Below are positions 62,092 to 64,000 of a stretch of 64,000 bases of DNA, piece by piece. The position numbers and the translations under genes are program-made. The notes beneath the pieces are model-generated. The model did no database searches. It was not told where the DNA came from and saw nothing but the letters and a program-made list of their open reading frames with translations. The stretch covers positions 310,001 to 374,000 of the forward strand of contig NZ_JAUHHD010000003.1 of the NCBI RefSeq assembly GCF_030410515.1. The letters run 5' to 3'. This DNA comes from Arthrobacter sp. YD4. Its GTDB lineage: Bacteria > Actinomycetota > Actinomycetes > Actinomycetales > Micrococcaceae. The stretch's first letter is position 1, and every line of letters starts with the position of its first letter.

Positions 62092-62754
62092 TCATTCGGG
62101 GTCGCCGATCTGGTAGCCGAGCCCGTGGACGGTGCGGACCACTGACTTGGAGATCTTCCGGCGGAGGTGGTGGACATAGGTGTCGATCACACCCGGCTGG
62201 TCCGTCGGGGAAAAGTACCGGGACAACAGCTCGTCCCGGGTGAACACGCGGCCGGGTTCGGTGGCGAGGGCGGCCAGCAGTTCGGCCTCCTTGGCGGTGA
62301 GGGTGACGGTCTGGCCGTAGAGGGAGCGGACCAGGCGCGCCCCGGGATCCAGCTCCCAGCCGCCGATGGCGACGGTGGCCGGCGGCGGCGCGAACGTGCG
62401 GGTGAGGGCCCGGAGCCGGGCGGCGAGTTCGCGGGCGTCGAAGGGTTTGGTGACGTAGTCGTTGGCGCCGGCGTCCAGGCCACGGACCTTCTCGTCCGGG
62501 TCCCCGAGCGCCGTCAGGATCAGGATCGGCGTCGCGATGCCCTTGGCGCGCAGCGCACCGATCAGGCCGATGCCGTCCAGGCCCGGGAGGCCGCGGTCAA
62601 TCACCATCACGTCCCAGGACCCGGTCAGCCCGCGGTGCAGGCCCTCCTGCCCGCTGGCGGCAAGGACCACCCGGTAATCGGGCTCCAGGAGTTCGGCGAT
62701 CAGCGGGCCGAGGACGGGATCGTCCTCGACCAGCAGCAGGGCGGGCAGCGGCAT
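62092..62754 (-). CDS. OmpR-family response regulator
   Basis: A 220-residue regulator with a receiver domain (LLLVEDDPVLGPLIAELL, phospho-Asp in VMVIDRGLPGLDG, Thr in LILTALG, Lys in DYVTKPFDARELAARL) and a C-terminal winged helix (LTAKEAELLAALATEPGRVF, then VIDTYVHHLRRKI). The start is ATG 62754, four bases after the DedA stop, so it is one operon with DedA and the histidine kinase; the longer frame overlaps DedA. Confidence 0.93.
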   Translation of the reverse strand: MPLPALLLVEDDPVLGPLIAELLEPDYRVVLAASGQEGLHRGLTGSWDVMVIDRGLPGLDGIGLIGALRAKGIATPILILTALGDPDEKVRGLDAGANDYVTKPFDARELAARLRALTRTFAPPPATVAIGGWELDPGARLVRSLYGQTVTLTAKEAELLAALATEPGRVFTRDELLSRYFSPTDQPGVIDTYVHHLRRKISKSVVRTVHGLGYQIGDPE

Positions 62755-62758
62755 GGGG

Positions 62759-63541
62759 CTAGTCTTCCACCGCCGCGGTGCGCACCCCGTCCCCGGACGC
62801 GCGATCCCGGGATCCGCCGTCGTCCGCGCCATCACTCGTCGCACCGTCGTCCGCGGGCGCACCGGAAGAGTCTGTGCCCGAGGAACCACGGGAGCCGCCG
62901 CGGCGCCGCCGGAGCAGCTGGACCAGCCAGGGCAGCACCGAGACCAGGACCATGGCGATGGCGATGATGTCAATGTTGTTCGCGATGATCGCGTAGTGGC
63001 CCAGCCAGGTGCCCAGCAGCGTCACCGAGGTGGCCCAGCCGAGGGCCCCGACGATGTTCCAGAGGGTGAAGGAGCGGTAGCCGTAGCGGCCGATCCCGGC
63101 GGTCAGCGGCGCAAAGGTGCGGACCATGGGGACGAAGCGGGCCAGGACGACGGCGGCGCCCCCGTGCCGGCGGAAGAAGACCTCGGTGGCGGTGAGGCGG
63201 GCGGTCTTGAGGATCCGGGCGTCGTCCTTGAACCAGCGGCGCCCGAAGGTCCGGCCGAGGAAGTAGCCCACCTGGTCGCCGGCTATCGCGGCGGCCGTGA
63301 TCACCCCGATCAGCACCGGCAGGCCCAACTGCAGCTCCCGGTGCAGCAGCCCGGCGGTGAACAGCAGCGAATCGCCCGGCAGGAACGGGAACAGCACTCC
63401 CGACTCAATGAACACCATGACGGCGATGACGCCGAGGGCCGCCGGTCCCAACCCGGACAGCAGGGATGCGGGGTCCAGCAGGGAGGGGGCGCCGGCGACG
63501 AGGCCGGAGGCCAGGGTGGTGGCGTGGACGATGCTGTGCAC
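62759..63541 (-). CDS. DedA-family membrane protein
   Basis: A 260-residue membrane protein of the DedA (SNARE-associated or VTT) type: ESGVLFPFLPGDSLLF, GDQVGYFLGRTFGRRWF with the conserved Arg, and FARFVPMVRTFAPLTAGIG (shown with ARFVPMVR). Relatives move undecaprenyl phosphate or polar lipids across the membrane. A charged Asp/Ser-rich tail of about 50 residues is atypical. It opens the operon with the two-component system, suggesting envelope stress control. Confidence 0.9.
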   Translation of the reverse strand: MHSIVHATTLASGLVAGAPSLLDPASLLSGLGPAALGVIAVMVFIESGVLFPFLPGDSLLFTAGLLHRELQLGLPVLIGVITAAAIAGDQVGYFLGRTFGRRWFKDDARILKTARLTATEVFFRRHGGAAVVLARFVPMVRTFAPLTAGIGRYGYRSFTLWNIVGALGWATSVTLLGTWLGHYAIIANNIDIIAIAMVLVSVLPWLVQLLRRRRGGSRGSSGTDSSGAPADDGATSDGADDGGSRDRASGDGVRTAAVED

Positions 63542-63553
63542 GGGCGGGGTCCT

Positions 63554-64000
63554 TTAGCGTCGGGGAGAGCGGAGGGCGGCGGGGATCCGTTCCGCCAGGG
63601 CCGGGCCGAACCGGTTCCAGAGGCCGGTGACCACCAGGACGGCGGCGCTGGCGGCCAGGAACGAGGCGGTGACGTCGGTGGGGTAATGCACGCCGACGTA
63701 GAGCCGGGACCAGGCCACGATCACGGCCACCACGGCGCCGAGGACGGCGACCGGCCGGGCCCAGCGGGTGCCGCGGACCAGGAAGAACAGGGCGAACGCC
63801 AGCGCGACGGCAAAGGACACGTGCCCGCTGGGGAAGCTGTTGGAGCCGGTCTCGGGGGAGAGCGGGTCCACCAGCAGGCCCTGGTCCGGGCGCTGCCGGG
63901 CGATCAGGAGCTTGAACGCCTCGCTGGCCACCCAGCCGGAGCAGGCCGTCAGCCCGAAGGCCACCGCCTTGACCAGGTCGCCCCGGACCAGCCAGATCAC
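63554..64000 (-). CDS. PAP2-family phosphatase, C-terminal part
   Basis: The 148 visible residues are the end of a PAP2 membrane phosphatase whose start lies past the window edge. The three catalytic motifs are present: KLLIARQRP, FPSGHVSFA, and SRLYVGVHYPTD. Helices before and after each match the integral membrane subtype, such as lipid phosphatases or undecaprenyl diphosphatases. It lies 12 bases upstream of DedA on the same strand, so it may lead that operon and share a lipid-carrier role. Confidence 0.92.
   Translation of the reverse strand: MIWLVRGDLVKAVAFGLTACSGWVASEAFKLLIARQRPDQGLLVDPLSPETGSNSFPSGHVSFAVALAFALFFLVRGTRWARPVAVLGAVVAVIVAWSRLYVGVHYPTDVTASFLAASAAVLVVTGLWNRFGPALAERIPAALRSPRR

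Overview
The window is a high-GC chromosomal segment of an actinobacterium that looks like Arthrobacter, Pseudarthrobacter or another Micrococcaceae member. The grounds are the proA-nadD-(membrane protein)-rsfS-tRNA-Ala order, the class Ib nrdHIEF cluster, an rlmN with an N-terminal extension, a DinB2-type polymerase, a DUF222/HNH protein, an ArsR and ArsC of the actinobacterial kind, frequent GTG/TTG starts and many 4-bp GTGA/ATGA gene overlaps. No rRNA, CRISPR array, prophage or insertion sequence is visible.

Layout. 1-3.6 kb: end of proA, a His-rich membrane peptide, nadD, an Ala/Pro-rich membrane-anchored protein, rsfS and two identical tRNA-Ala(GGC) genes. 3.6-9.5 kb: an RlmG-like rRNA methyltransferase, a ROK regulator, two small hypotheticals, an aldehyde dehydrogenase and a LysR regulator. 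9.6-14.4 kb: a translationally coupled four-gene lipid-modification operon (FAD oxidoreductase, DUF1365, two CFA-type methyltransferases). 14.4-19 kb: a control region with palindromes resembling NrdR boxes and DnaA-box-like words, then nrdH-nrdI-nrdE-hairpin-nrdF. 19-21 kb: a markedly AT-richer two-gene insert, a ParA-like ATPase overlapping a PIN-domain nuclease, next to a DUF222/HNH gene. 22.6-36 kb: a mostly reverse-strand set with a spore-photoproduct-lyase-like radical SAM protein, rlmN, an aldo/keto reductase, a methyltransferase and hydrolase pair, a c-di-GMP GGDEF-EAL protein coupled to a STAS-like protein, a TetR of the butyrolactone-receptor type, RidA, a TmrB-like P-loop protein with a second kinase, a polysaccharide deacetylase and dinB2.

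36-41 kb: an extradiol-type dioxygenase, then a divergent pair: a Baeyer-Villiger monooxygenase fused to an alpha/beta hydrolase, facing an EthR-like TetR that is followed by a 3-hydroxyacyl-CoA dehydrogenase. 41-46 kb: stress and membrane genes (VOC, Usp, DoxX-like, mscL, DUF4397) and an ECF sigma/anti-sigma pair. 46-52.3 kb: an oxidoreductase, an MFS exporter coupled to a 38-residue Cys-rich peptide behind a 24-bp inverted repeat, then a divergent arsenic locus (arsR facing acr3-arsC-flavoprotein-GNAT). 52.3-64 kb: an AlkD-like repair protein, a ydaO-type c-di-AMP riboswitch upstream of a secreted NlpC/P60-like hydrolase, a RibD-like reductase with a cupin, a DUF5129 gene split by an in-frame TAA, a large DUF5671-type membrane protein, a cation/proton antiporter lacking a conserved N-terminal segment, and a DedA-response regulator-histidine kinase operon beside a PAP2 phosphatase cut by the window edge.

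The most notable items are the ParA/PIN insert, the monooxygenase-esterase fusion with its EthR-like regulator, the Cys-peptide/MFS unit under a CsoR-like operator, the interrupted DUF5129 gene and the DinB2 with an aliphatic steric-gate residue. All family assignments were made by eye; no database search was run.
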